A program made the position numbers and the translations under genes. This document shows, one piece after another, positions 8,697 to 15,548 of a DNA stretch of 64,000 bases; the first letter of the stretch is position 1; every line of letters starts with the position of its first letter. This stretch comes from Hyphomicrobiales bacterium. Its GTDB lineage: Bacteria > Pseudomonadota > Alphaproteobacteria > Rhizobiales > Beijerinckiaceae. The notes under the pieces were generated by a model. It worked only from the letters and a program-made list of their open reading frames with translations, was not told where the DNA came from and made no database searches. Where the stretch lies: positions 372,001 to 436,000 of the forward strand of contig JAIXZO010000022.1 in the NCBI GenBank assembly GCA_027489535.1, written 5' to 3'.

Positions 8697-8807
8697 GAAC
8701 CCTCCGCACGGCCCGATCCAAGCAGAATCGGGGAACGCTGCACCTTCGGCTGCACCATAAACGCCACAACCTAAGGTCGAAACGACTTTCCGGTGCGGTT
8801 GCACCGA

Positions 8808-9935
8808 TCAGGGCGTCGGCCTCCGGTCGTAGAGGCGGTCGTATTTGGTTTCGATGTCGATGACGCCGTGGTTGAGCGGCCGGCCGCCATAGAGAGAAGC
8901 GCGGTTGTGCTCGATCCAGACGAGGATTTCGGCGAGGGCGTCGAAGAATTCGACGGGCACGGGCTCGTCCACCGCCGCGTCCACGAACAAGCGGCGCGCC
9001 AGAGCGGGACTGCGGAAGATCGGGACGCCTTGGGCCTCGGCTTCGCCGCGAATCCACGCCGCCGCGTGCTCCGCGCCCTTGGCGGTGACCACGGGCAAGG
9101 GAATGCTGTCGCGATCATAAACGATGGCCACGGCGTAGTGGGTGGGATTGACCACGACGGCGGAGGAATTCTTGACGACGCCGCCGTCGCCGGAGGCGAA
9201 TTCCTGCGCCAATTGCTTGCGCTTGCCCTTGATGTGGGGGTCGCCTTCGGACTCCTTGTATTCGCGCTTCACCTCGTCCTTCGACATCATGAGGCTCTTG
9301 GTGTGGCTCTTCCGTTGATAGACGAAGTCCGCACCCGCGATGATGATGAAGGCCAGCGCCGAGAAGCGGAAGATTTCGCCCAGCATCGACGCGGCGAGGC
9401 CGCGCACGCAGCCCAATCCGCAATGGACGGCCTGCATCAGATCCGAAAAGTTTTCGCGCAGGGCGATCGCGAGCAGGATCGAGAGAAAGACGATCTTGAC
9501 GATGTTCTTCAGCGTCTCGACGAGATGCTTGACCGAAAAGATGCGCTTGAAGCCCGCCATCGGGCTGATCTTCTCGAGCTTCGGCATGATCGAGTCGCCC
9601 GACATCAGGAACCCGAATTGCCCTACGTTCGAGGCGACGGCGAGAAAGATGACCAGCCCGAGCATCGGCAGAAGCACGATCACGAGCATGTCGAAGGTTT
9701 GCTCCATCGCGGCCATGGCGGCCTGCGGGAAGCCGCCGTCGCGATAAGGGCGCAGCTCGAAACCCGCCGACATGCGCGCGATCAACGTGTCGGACGTCGA
9801 CCAGACATAGGCGATGAGGCCGAACAGGGTGGTGGTGATGACCACTTCCTGGCTCTTGGCGACCTGGCCTTTTTCGCGTGCGTCCCGCTCCTTTTTCGGA
9901 GTCGGTTCTTCGGACTTTTCGCCGCCCTCGCTCAC
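8808..9935 (-). CDS. sctU: T3SS export switch protein SctU (375 aa)
   Basis: The self-cleaving inner-membrane switch protein (YscU/FlhB family). The start is a GTG at 9935, one base after the sctT stop; the product then begins MSEGGEKSEEPTPKKERDAR, the standard family opening (EKSEEPTxKK). Four hydrophobic segments follow, then a cytoplasmic domain with the NPTH autocleavage motif at about residues 263-266. The C-terminal tail is slightly longer than in YscU. It follows sctS and sctT as is usual, but is followed directly by sctN. Confidence 0.95.
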   Translation of the reverse strand: MSEGGEKSEEPTPKKERDAREKGQVAKSQEVVITTTLFGLIAYVWSTSDTLIARMSAGFELRPYRDGGFPQAAMAAMEQTFDMLVIVLLPMLGLVIFLAVASNVGQFGFLMSGDSIMPKLEKISPMAGFKRIFSVKHLVETLKNIVKIVFLSILLAIALRENFSDLMQAVHCGLGCVRGLAASMLGEIFRFSALAFIIIAGADFVYQRKSHTKSLMMSKDEVKREYKESEGDPHIKGKRKQLAQEFASGDGGVVKNSSAVVVNPTHYAVAIVYDRDSIPLPVVTAKGAEHAAAWIRGEAEAQGVPIFRSPALARRLFVDAAVDEPVPVEFFDALAEILVWIEHNRASLYGGRPLNHGVIDIETKYDRLYDRRPTP

Positions 9936-9936
9936 G

Positions 9937-10779
9937 TCATCGTCCCCCCGGCTGCGGGACGAGCTGCTGATAGAAGACCTCGCCGCCGAGCAGCCGCACC
10001 ATGCGGTTGGCCTCGTTGTAGAAGCGCTGCGGCGGCACGACGGCATAGTCGAGCGCGACCTTGAAATAGAAGATCAGCATGAAGAGCACCAAGGCGCTCT
10101 TGATGGGCATGGCGAGAATGAAGACCTGAATTTGCGGGGCGAAGCGGCTGACCATCGCCAATGCGAATTCGGAGATGAACATCACGAGGACGAGAGGCGC
10201 GGCGAGCAGCACAAGCATCTCGAAGGCGCGGCCGAAGATGACCAGCAGGGCCGTGGCGGCGCGTATGTCGAGATTGGGCAGGAAGGAGCCCGCGGGCGAT
10301 ATCTCGTAGGACAGGTAGAAGACGTTGAAGAGGATGAACATTCCGCCGACGGCGTAGAAATACACCGTGACGGCTTGGGAGAAGAGGATGGCGATGGGCG
10401 ACGCCTCCTGCCCCATCAACGGGTTGACCGCGCTGGCGATGGCCGCGCCGCGCTGGTTGTCGACGACGTTGCCGACGCCTTCCATGACCCAGAAGACCCA
10501 GCCGACGGAAAAGCCGAGCAGATAGCCCTTGAAGAATTCGACGACGATGACGGCGACGAGATCGAAACCGAATTGCGGCGGAATGGCACCGGGCACCGCC
10601 TGCACCATCACCATCGGCAGCACGAAGATGACGGCAACCGTGGAACGCACGAGCCGCCCCGTCGCCGAGGCGGGCAGGATGTAGGACGTCAGCAGGAAGC
10701 CGTAGAGGCGCGCGGCGACCACGAAGATCCAGATGATCGTGCTCTCATACGCCTTCGCCGCCGCGACGAGTTCGTTCAT
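9937..10779 (-). CDS. sctT: T3SS export apparatus protein SctT (280 aa)
   Basis: An inner-membrane core export protein (YscT/FliR family) with about six to eight hydrophobic segments. Family features include GFSVGWVFWVMEGVGNVVDNQ, the central RGAAIASAVNPLMGQEASP loop and ALVLFMLIFYFKVALDY near the C-terminus. At 280 residues it is slightly longer than typical. It lies 7 bases after sctS and 1 base before the sctU GTG. Confidence 0.93.
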   Translation of the reverse strand: MNELVAAAKAYESTIIWIFVVAARLYGFLLTSYILPASATGRLVRSTVAVIFVLPMVMVQAVPGAIPPQFGFDLVAVIVVEFFKGYLLGFSVGWVFWVMEGVGNVVDNQRGAAIASAVNPLMGQEASPIAILFSQAVTVYFYAVGGMFILFNVFYLSYEISPAGSFLPNLDIRAATALLVIFGRAFEMLVLLAAPLVLVMFISEFALAMVSRFAPQIQVFILAMPIKSALVLFMLIFYFKVALDYAVVPPQRFYNEANRMVRLLGGEVFYQQLVPQPGGR

Positions 10780-10786
10780 GGCGCCG

Positions 10787-11056
10787 CTACCGGACGATGC
10801 GGGGGATGCGGTCGATCAACGTGCTCGTATAGGCGGCCATTTCCCCGCCGGTGAAGGCCGCCGTCGCAGCCAGCGTGGCCGCGACCGCGATCAGCTTCAC
10901 GGCGAAGGGCAGCGTCTGCTCCTGCACCTGGGTGAGGGCCTGCAGCAGGCTGACGAGCAGCCCGACCCCCGACGCCACGATGATGGTGGGCATCGACAGA
11001 TAAAGCACCAGCAACATCACTTGGCTGAGTTGGTCGGTGGCCGCTGCAGGTGACAT
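10787..11056 (-). CDS. sctS: T3SS export apparatus protein SctS (89 aa)
   Basis: A small export gate protein (YscS/FliQ family) with two membrane helices (VMLLVLYLSMPTIIVASGVG and the second near KLIAVAATLAATAAF) and the conserved GLLVSLLQALTQVQEQTLPF between them. The 89-residue length is standard. It heads the sctS-T-U-N-O-P-Q-Q-R run, 76 bases after the sctC stop. Confidence 0.94.
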   Translation of the reverse strand: MSPAAATDQLSQVMLLVLYLSMPTIIVASGVGLLVSLLQALTQVQEQTLPFAVKLIAVAATLAATAAFTGGEMAAYTSTLIDRIPRIVR

Positions 11057-11132
11057 GCCGTCCTTGATGTGCGCGCCGCCGCGCCGTGATGCCGAACGAT
11101 CCGCGACGGGAGCGGCCCCGGCGCGGAGGGTT

Positions 11133-13478
11133 TCATCGCAGCTTCAATTCACGCCGCAGCTTCTGGGTGATCATGGCGACCTCGTTGGAGGTTCTGAGCA
11201 CGCGCGGCGTGAGCAGGATCATCAGCTCCGTCTTGCTGACGGTGTCGCCGGTCTGTTTGAACAGGTCGCCGAGAACCGGCACCTTCGACACGATCGGCAG
11301 GCCGACGGTGGTGCGGTTGACGCGGTTGGTGATGAGGCCGCCCAGCGCGATGGTGCCGCCGGAATAGGCGAGCACCTCGGAAGTGATGCGGCGGGTGTTG
11401 ATGGTGGGCGTGAGCGTGCCGGTATCCGCGTTGCGGTCGGCCGAGCTGACCTCCTGCGTGACGCTGAGATTGACGCTGTTGTCGCCGTTGATCTTGGGTT
11501 TGACCTGCAAAATGATGCCGGTGCTCTTGGTCTGCACGGTCTGCGTGGTCTGGCCGTATTGGTTCTGCGTGGACGAGGAGGCGAAAGGCACTTCCTGACC
11601 GATCTGCAGCTTCGCTTCCTGACCGTCCATGACGGTGAGGTAGGGGGTGGAGATGATCTTGACGTTGGTGACGGCCTGCAGCGCCTGAACCACCGCCTTG
11701 ACCGGAATGCCCTTGACGATTCCCGACAGCGTGACCGCGCCGCCCGGACCGTCGCCGGAAGGCAAGGACGTGGTGCCGCTCGCGCCGGGCGCAAAACGCG
11801 GGCCTTGGCCGGCGAACACGTTCGTCGCACCCTGATCGGCGATATTGTACTGGATGTACCAGCTGACGCCGTATTGCAGCGTGTCGTTGAGCTCGACCTC
11901 GAGCACCGTCGCCTCGATGGCGACCTGCGCCTGCGGCAGGTCGATGGACTCGAGCACGTCGCGGATCTTCACGAAGGTCTGGTAGTCGGAATGGATCAGC
12001 AGCGAGTTGTTGCGCTCGTCCGCCGTGATGCTGATGCCTTCTTCCGCGGATGCCACGACATAGGCGCCGGTCGCCATGGTTTCGGCGCGCGTGGGCCCGT
12101 TGCCGTTGCCGTTGCCGGGACCGCCGCGGCGGGCGTCGCCGACGGTGACGCGGGGCTGCGAGGTCTCGGCGACGAGGCCGCCGTCGGGATCCGTCGTCAT
12201 GCGCGGGGCGGTGGGCGTGAAGCGCATCGCCTTGCCCATGTTCAGGGGATCCGTGCCGTCGCGCATCGTCGTTTCGCGGGTCGGGGCGGCGGACGCGGGC
12301 GCGCCGCCGCCGCTCGCCTTGCCGCCGAACACGCCCTTGAGCTGATCGGCGGCCAGCTTCGCGGGGATGGTCTTGAGCGCGATGACGCGGACTTCGAAGC
12401 TGGAACGCACGGTGGTGTCGAGCCGCACGACCAGCTTGACGATGCCGGCCAGCAGCCCCTTGTCCGCCGCGCTGATCATCAGGGCCTGACGGCCGGCGAG
12501 CGGGATGACGGTGAAATCCGTCTCGCCGCGTTCGGAATAAAGCTGCTTGATCTCGGCGGCGATCTGCTCGGGCTCGCTGCGGGTAAGCGGGACGATGCGC
12601 ACCGTATCGTTGCCGACGGAGGACGCGCCGACCATGCGTACGAGCGACTCGATCTGCGCGAGATCGCCCGCGGCGGCCTGCACGTAGAGCACGCCCTGCG
12701 CGGGAGCGGCGACGACCTGCGCCTCGGGCGGCAACAGCGGCCGGACGAAATCGCGGACCTTGTTGGCGTTCGACCCCGGGACCGGGATGATCCTGATCTT
12801 GGCGTCCATCGACGTGTTCGACTGGACCATCGTGGCGAGCTGCTGCAGCACCGGCGGGCTGCCGACGTAGTAGATGCCGTTGAACTCGCGGATCGTGAGG
12901 CCGTTGAGCCCGAGGATGTCGCGCACGAGGCCGAGCAGGTTCTCGCGGCGGACGGGCGCGGTGGAGCGGAAATTCACGACGCCCGGCAGGTCTCCCGGCG
13001 CCATGTAGTTCACGCCGAGCGCGCCGCGGAGGATGCGGTCGAGGAATTCGGGGATCGAGGTGCCGGCGAAGTTGAGATCGAGCTCCTGCGCCGCCGATCC
13101 GGCCGACGCGCCGCCGCCTTGATAGCCTGCGACGCCGGAACGGCCGGGGGCCTCGTCGCCGCGCAGCGAGCCGTCGTAAGACGACATCAGCGCCGTGGTG
13201 TCGCCCGAATTGGAACGGCCGCGGCCGGGACCGCCCGCGACGCGCCCGTCGTCGGCGAGGATGATCTCCTCCGAGGACGGGAAGGCGCGCTGGTCGTCGA
13301 TGGTCTCGGTGATCTTGGTGCAGCCCGACGCGAGGAGCCCGACCGCGAGCAGGGAGAGAACGGCGGACGCAAAGGTGCGACGGACGCGGCCGAAGCGGCG
13401 TCCTTCACCCTTTTGGCCCGTTTCGGCCGTTCCGCTCGAAAACAAGTCGCTCTCACTGTTTACGCCGACCCGGGACAT
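11133..13478 (-). CDS. sctC: Outer-membrane secretin SctC, GspD-like lipoprotein (781 aa)
   Basis: The outer-membrane ring of the injectisome. ATG 13478 is the likely start; the frame also has a TTG 12 bases upstream. A long basic n-region leads to a lipoprotein signal ending LLAVGLLASGC. Then come an N0 domain (about residues 135-210, ELDLNFAGTSIPEFLDRIL), three N1/N2-type repeats, a disordered Gly/Asn/Pro linker (GPGNGNGNGPTRA), a further N domain and the secretin core with KVPVLGDLFKQTGDTVSKTE. Lipidation and the multiple N domains resemble GspD of type II secretion more than classical SctC, but its position at the head of the T3SS operon supports the SctC role. Confidence 0.85.
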   Translation of the reverse strand: MSRVGVNSESDLFSSGTAETGQKGEGRRFGRVRRTFASAVLSLLAVGLLASGCTKITETIDDQRAFPSSEEIILADDGRVAGGPGRGRSNSGDTTALMSSYDGSLRGDEAPGRSGVAGYQGGGASAGSAAQELDLNFAGTSIPEFLDRILRGALGVNYMAPGDLPGVVNFRSTAPVRRENLLGLVRDILGLNGLTIREFNGIYYVGSPPVLQQLATMVQSNTSMDAKIRIIPVPGSNANKVRDFVRPLLPPEAQVVAAPAQGVLYVQAAAGDLAQIESLVRMVGASSVGNDTVRIVPLTRSEPEQIAAEIKQLYSERGETDFTVIPLAGRQALMISAADKGLLAGIVKLVVRLDTTVRSSFEVRVIALKTIPAKLAADQLKGVFGGKASGGGAPASAAPTRETTMRDGTDPLNMGKAMRFTPTAPRMTTDPDGGLVAETSQPRVTVGDARRGGPGNGNGNGPTRAETMATGAYVVASAEEGISITADERNNSLLIHSDYQTFVKIRDVLESIDLPQAQVAIEATVLEVELNDTLQYGVSWYIQYNIADQGATNVFAGQGPRFAPGASGTTSLPSGDGPGGAVTLSGIVKGIPVKAVVQALQAVTNVKIISTPYLTVMDGQEAKLQIGQEVPFASSSTQNQYGQTTQTVQTKSTGIILQVKPKINGDNSVNLSVTQEVSSADRNADTGTLTPTINTRRITSEVLAYSGGTIALGGLITNRVNRTTVGLPIVSKVPVLGDLFKQTGDTVSKTELMILLTPRVLRTSNEVAMITQKLRRELKLR

Positions 13479-13682
13479 ACTTCGGGTCAAAGTCTACATA
13501 AGCAGATTCGGTATGTCCGACTGCACCTTATGCAAGAAGATGAGTCGTTCAACGGGGGAGAAACGGGTCTATGCACCGGTATCGGGCGGGTATGCACGTC
13601 TTGACGAAATGCCGACCCATCGTGTCTTTTCGTCGCTCGGGGCGGCCGAAATCGGCCCGCATCGCCGAAAGGGCGTCCGCCG

Positions 13683-14009
13683 TTGCGTGCCAGTGACCTC
13701 ATCGACCGCCGCAGACGTTCCTATATCTGCCTGCACGTCTTCGTGCTCATGCAGCACGGCTACCACGCCAAGGCATTGATATGGCTCGATGTCTTGTACA
13801 GGTCCGGCGACCGGAGCGAACATGTCCTGTTCACCCGCGCATCCGCCCTCTTCCTCGACGGCCGCTTCGCGGAGGCGTCGACCGCACTGCAGGAAGCCGA
13901 CCGGCTGCACCCCATCGAGCGGTTCGGCGAGAGCCGGGTCGACGAGCGCCAGAAGCTGCGGCAGTACATGCGCGCGCGCTGCATCTTCGAAATGAAGGCG
14001 ACCGCCTGA
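13683..14009 (+). CDS. Probable needle co-chaperone, TPR-like, SctG/EscG/PscG type (108 aa)
   Basis: A 108-residue helical protein with TPR-like helix pairs (GYHAKALIWLDVLYRSGD, LFTRASALFLDGRFAEASTA). PscG/YscG/EscG proteins have this size and fold and hold the needle subunit monomeric in the cytoplasm together with a small helical partner. The next two genes fit that partner and the needle. The start shown is a TTG with AAAGGG about 10 bases upstream; a GTG/ATG near 13742-13750 is the alternative. It is transcribed away from sctC. Confidence 0.6.
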   Translation: MRASDLIDRRRRSYICLHVFVLMQHGYHAKALIWLDVLYRSGDRSEHVLFTRASALFLDGRFAEASTALQEADRLHPIERFGESRVDERQKLRQYMRARCIFEMKATA

Positions 14010-14066
14010 ACCGGGTGCAATTTGGACCGACTTTCTCGGTGCTTCCGCTCATGCTAGGCTGATAAA

Positions 14067-14300
14067 ATGTTCGACTTCGGAATGACTGATCTTGAAGAAA
14101 ACGCCATGGGTCCGGACGGCCGAAAGGTCGTCGCGGATGTGATCGCACGCCTCGATGCCGTTCGATCGAAGATCACCGAGCGCGTTCAACCGCATTCTCC
14201 CGCGGACGAGCAAGTCAAACTGATGAAGATGGAACGTGGTCTGCAGGCGGCGGCATTCGTCCTTGCGGGCCTCCGAACCACCCTGCCCGACGCACACTGA
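14067..14300 (+). CDS. Probable needle co-chaperone, SctE/YscE/EscE type helical hairpin (77 aa)
   Basis: A 77-residue protein predicted to be two helices joined by a short turn (VIARLDAVRSKITERVQ, then LMKMERGLQAAAFVLAGLR). In size and pattern it resembles PscE/YscE, the partner that stabilises PscG while both hold the needle subunit. The second helix aligns by eye with the end of YscE. In-frame ATGs at 14082 and 14106 are alternative starts. It is placed between the TPR gene and the needle gene. The call rests on size, helix pattern and neighbours. Confidence 0.5.
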   Translation: MFDFGMTDLEENAMGPDGRKVVADVIARLDAVRSKITERVQPHSPADEQVKLMKMERGLQAAAFVLAGLRTTLPDAH

Positions 14301-14315
14301 AGTTTTGGAGTCATC

Positions 14316-14645
14316 ATGGCCAATACCGGCACCGTCGAATCCTGGGGCAGCACCGTTCCGTGGTCGAGTTCAGGCCTCGTGAACAGCCGCGACAGCTGGA
14401 TCGAAGCCTACAACAAGCGTGACGGCTTCGATCTGATCTGGAGCCAGCAATATCTCAACCAGCAGATGGCCGCCGTCGAAGCCGACATCCGCAACATCGA
14501 GCAGAACGCCAACTTGTCCGATACGGAGAAGATGTTCTCGATGCAGATGGCGATGAATACGTGGTCCGCGATCTCCAACCTGCGCACCAATATTCTCAAG
14601 AGCGTGTCTGACACGCTCAAGTCGATCGCGCGCAACGTCGCGTAA
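14316..14645 (+). CDS. sctF: T3SS needle subunit SctF (109 aa)
   Basis: The extracellular needle filament protein. The C-terminal half has the needle pattern: DTEKMFSMQMAMNTWSAISN followed by NILKSVSDTLKSIARNV aligns by eye with EscF (DPEKM...Q.A...YSA..N....LK...D) and with PscF (NKWSVIYNIN). No signal peptide is present, as expected for a T3SS substrate. At 109 residues it is about 25-35 longer than most SctF, the extra part being a Trp/Ser-rich N-terminus (VESWGSTVPWSSSGLVNS). A TTTTGGAG sequence lies 8 bases before the ATG. It follows its two likely chaperones. Confidence 0.78.
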   Translation: MANTGTVESWGSTVPWSSSGLVNSRDSWIEAYNKRDGFDLIWSQQYLNQQMAAVEADIRNIEQNANLSDTEKMFSMQMAMNTWSAISNLRTNILKSVSDTLKSIARNVA

Positions 14646-14658
14646 CATGTCGACGACG

Positions 14659-14681
14659 GCGGAGCGCGACGGGCGCTCCGC
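14659..14681. terminator. GC hairpin between convergent genes
   Basis: A perfect 9-bp stem (GCGGAGCGC / GCGCTCCGC) with a 5-base loop sits between the end of sctF and the end of the convergent 97-residue gene. It has no T-run on either side, so it is a probable but not classical bidirectional terminator. Confidence 0.5.
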
Positions 14682-14693
14682 TCGTTCCGATGC

Positions 14694-14987
14694 TCAGCAC
14701 GCGTCGCGCAGTAGGCGTGCGTAGAGGATGAACGCGGTCGCCGAGAGCACCACGTAGAGCACGAACGAGACCGTCGCGGCTCCGGCCGGACTGCCTTCGG
14801 CGACGGCGGCCTTCATGCGCCGCGCGCGATCCCGCGCGTTGAGGGCGGTCGCAAGCAAGATCACGGCAAAGACTACGGCGACGAACGCGACCACGCCCGC
14901 GTCTTGCCGGATCACGCAGGCCGATCCGCCGAACGCCTCCGCGAGTTGCGTGCCGAAACCGCGGCCTTCGACGAGGGCGTCACCCAT
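14694..14987 (-). CDS. Small two-helix membrane protein in the T3SS locus (97 aa)
   Basis: Not recognised. It has two hydrophobic segments, GVVAFVAVVFAVILLATAL and VSFVLYVVLSATAFILYARL, separated by a short basic loop (NARDRARRMKAAV), so an inner-membrane hairpin with both ends on the same side is likely. It lies 41 bases downstream of a CesT-like chaperone gene on the same strand. A role in the secretion system is inferred only from position. Codon use looks normal for the region. Confidence 0.6.
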   Translation of the reverse strand: MGDALVEGRGFGTQLAEAFGGSACVIRQDAGVVAFVAVVFAVILLATALNARDRARRMKAAVAEGSPAGAATVSFVLYVVLSATAFILYARLLRDAC

Positions 14988-15028
14988 TCCGCTTGTCTCC
15001 GAGGCGCGAAGCCGACTGCCGCAGCATC

Positions 15029-15493
15029 CTAGCGCATGATCATCACGTCGTCGGAGCTCAAAGGTTCGGCCGCCGCGAACCGCACGGGCCGCTCGGCCTC
15101 GTCCTTGAGCTTGCGGGAGAGGCCGGCGGCCACATCCATGAGATTGTTGACGATGCCGTCCAGCAGCGCCGCATCGAGCAATTCGGCGTTTGCGCGATAG
15201 GCGAAGACGATGGTGCCGCGCGCCGCGTCGAGCCCGAGGACGCCCCCGCGCGTCTCGAGCGCGTAGGCATTGAGGACCATGCAGGCGTGCAGTTGCGCCG
15301 CGAGTTCGTCGCCCACGGCGGCACGTGCGACGATGATGGACACGAACACGTCCTCGGCGCCCGGCGGAGCTTCGACCAGTACGTCCATTCCTCCGCCGAG
15401 GGAGAAGGCGCAGCCGTCCAGTTCCGGAAGGAACAGGTCCTCGGGAAGTTCGGCATGCCGCATCCAGTCTTTGACGAGTTGTTGCGGCATCAT
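15029..15493 (-). CDS. CesT-like class I type III chaperone (154 aa)
   Basis: A 154-residue acidic protein with the helix-strand-strand-helix-strand-helix pattern of class I chaperones: MPQQLVKDWMRHAELPEDLF, strands CAFSLGGGMDVLVEAPPG and VFVSIIVARA, then helix LAAQLHACMVLNAYAL. The frame is open further upstream but ATG 15493 (MMPQQLV) gives the family length, with AAGGGAA 10 bases before. It is 55 bases downstream of the large candidate effector gene, the usual place for a dedicated chaperone. Confidence 0.6.
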   Translation of the reverse strand: MMPQQLVKDWMRHAELPEDLFLPELDGCAFSLGGGMDVLVEAPPGAEDVFVSIIVARAAVGDELAAQLHACMVLNAYALETRGGVLGLDAARGTIVFAYRANAELLDAALLDGIVNNLMDVAAGLSRKLKDEAERPVRFAAAEPLSSDDVMIMR

Positions 15494-15548
15494 CTGGATC
15501 GAATTCCCTTCATCCGGCGGACATCGTACGACTGCGTTCGATCCTGGT

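Noticed and set aside
7323-8804. An upstream start for sctN at 8804
   Set aside because: The ATG at 8696 has a strong GGAGGG site and the normal family N-terminus; the extra 36 residues are unsupported.
8791-8806. A hairpin after sctU as a terminator
   Set aside because: The 6-bp stem CGGTGC/GCACCG has no T-run and sctN follows closely, so readthrough is likely.
11037-13604. An 855-codon plus-strand frame opposite sctC
   Set aside because: It is Arg/Gly/Asp-rich shadow sequence of the secretin and has no recognisable domain.
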